Source: Desulfobacterales bacterium
GTDB lineage: Bacteria > Desulfobacterota > Desulfobacteria > Desulfobacterales > BuS5
Direction: 5' to 3'
Length of the DNA: 5,930 nucleotides
NCBI GenBank assembly: GCA_016735355.1
Contig: JAERRQ010000368.1
Span: 1 to 5,930, forward strand
Shown here: one piece after another, positions 5,399 through 5,930 of the stretch
Layout: the number at the start of each line of letters is the position of its first letter
How positions within the stretch are numbered: position 1 is the first letter of the stretch
Position numbers and translations under genes: made by a program
Notes under the pieces: generated by a model
The model's input: the letters and a program-made list of their open reading frames with translations, nothing else
Told to the model about the DNA's origin: nothing
Databases searched by the model: none

Positions 5399-5930
5399 TT
5401 AAGTCTTACAAGTTACATGACATACCCCCGTGGGGGTAGACTTTGTATAAGGAAAGTATTTTCTCTTAAACCACAGGGCCACATTCACCAGGCTGATCAG
5501 GACCGGAACTTCCACCAGGGGGCCGATGACCGCGGCGAATGCCACACCCGAATCGATGCCGAAGACGGCTACGGCCACGGCAATGGCCAGTTCAAAATTG
5601 TTGGATGCCGCGGTAAAACTCAGAGTCGTGGACTGTTCATAGGTCGCGCCTGCCTTCATGGACAGATAAAAGGATACGAAAAACATGATGACAAAGTAGA
5701 TGCACAGGGGTATGGCCACACGAACCACATCCAGCGGAAGCGCTACAATGTACTCGCCCTTGAGAGAAAACATCACGAGAATCGTAAACAGCAGGGCGAT
5801 GAGTGTAATCGGGCTGATCTTCGGGATGAATTTTTCTTCATACCATGTGCGGCCTTTTGTCTTGAGTCCGATCACACGGGTGATGATGCCTGCTATAAAG
5901 GGGATGCCCAGGTAAATGAAAACGCTTTCT
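5399..5930 (-). CDS. acr3: ACR3-family arsenite efflux permease, 3' part only
   Basis: The C-terminal 176 codons of an inner-membrane transporter that expels arsenite, As(III), by proton-coupled export. The full family length is about 350, so the first half, including the conserved cysteine of the fourth membrane helix, lies beyond 5930. The frame continues to the window edge; the GTG at 5875-5873 is an internal valine, not a start. Several hydrophobic helices are visible, and the family signature [16 protein letters not shown], followed by [11 protein letters not shown], is intact. The last dozen residues ([12 protein letters not shown]) look foreign to the family, which usually ends shortly after the 'WFKRKYF' region. 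They are encoded by the operator-like palindrome at 5423-5438. The gene is richer in G+C than the intergenic DNA to its left, which may reflect acquisition as part of an arsenic-resistance unit. No arsR is visible. Confidence 0.93.
   Translation of the reverse strand, partial: ESVFIYLGIPFIAGIITRVIGLKTKGRTWYEEKFIPKISPITLIALLFTILVMFSLKGEYIVALPLDVVRVAIPLCIYFVIMFFVSFYLSMKAGATYEQSTTLSFTAASNNFELAIAVAVAVFGIDSGVAFAAVIGPLVEVPVLISLVNVALWFKRKYFPYTKSTPTGVCHVTCKT
5423..5438. promoter_or_regulatory. CsoR/CstR-like operator palindrome inside the acr3 3' end
   Basis: TACCCCCGTGGGGGTA is a perfect 7+7 inverted repeat with a two-base centre. C-tract/G-tract palindromes flanked by TA are the hallmark of operators of the CsoR/CstR/RcnR family of metal- or sulfur-responsive repressors. 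It overlaps acr3 codons 9-14 before the stop, so it may instead be coincidental coding DNA or part of a hairpin. No CsoR-family gene and no obvious target gene lie close by. Confidence 0.35.

Noticed and set aside
5203..5439. 78-codon plus-strand open frame
   Set aside because: No ribosome binding site, no domain, it runs antisense into the acr3 3' end, and its last codons are the C/G palindrome. The opposite strand is equally open, so openness follows base composition.
1..5930. CRISPR array, tRNA, rRNA or complete insertion sequence
   Set aside because: No regularly spaced repeats, cloverleaf, rRNA-like stretch or transposase frame was seen on either strand.

Overview
The window looks like a chromosomal segment of a Gram-negative, Desulfobacterota-like (delta-proteobacterial) bacterium. 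This is an inference from three things: the YggT-DivIVA gene pair, two adjacent PilT-type retraction ATPases behind a sigma-54 promoter, and a small coiled-coil protein of a kind I associate with that group. Every gene I can support is on the minus strand, so the biological order runs from position 5930 down to 1.

From right to left: (1) 5399-5930 is the C-terminal half of an ACR3-type arsenite efflux permease. Its last codons contain a C-tract/G-tract inverted repeat resembling a CsoR-family operator. (2) 4922-5398 is a 477-base stretch without a convincing gene. It is made of a G+C-richer block (about 5200-5345) and a very A+T-rich leader in front of yggT. (3) 4090-4921 holds yggT and a DivIVA-family coiled-coil gene, 16 bases apart, followed by a strong intrinsic terminator. 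(4) A textbook -24/-12 sigma-54 promoter starts at the base where the terminator's T-tract ends. It reads into a three-gene cluster (976-3935): pilT, a divergent second PilT/PilU-family ATPase, and a zinc-ribbon protein with a degenerate receiver domain. (5) After 142 non-coding bases comes a 51-codon gene (678-833), then the first 205 codons of a ZnuC/MntB-type metal ABC transporter ATPase (1-617), which runs off the window.

The central cluster appears to be one transcription unit for twitching-motility control: two hexameric retraction motors plus a small protein built like a signalling adaptor but lacking the phosphoacceptor aspartate. YggT and DivIVA belong to envelope and cell-pole or division biology. 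The flanking metal genes (arsenite efflux on the right, Zn/Mn uptake on the left) are cut by the window edges. The most unusual items are the sigma-54/terminator junction, the pseudo-receiver in the pilT operon, the operator-like palindrome inside the acr3 3' end, and a 16-base direct repeat shared by two non-coding sites.
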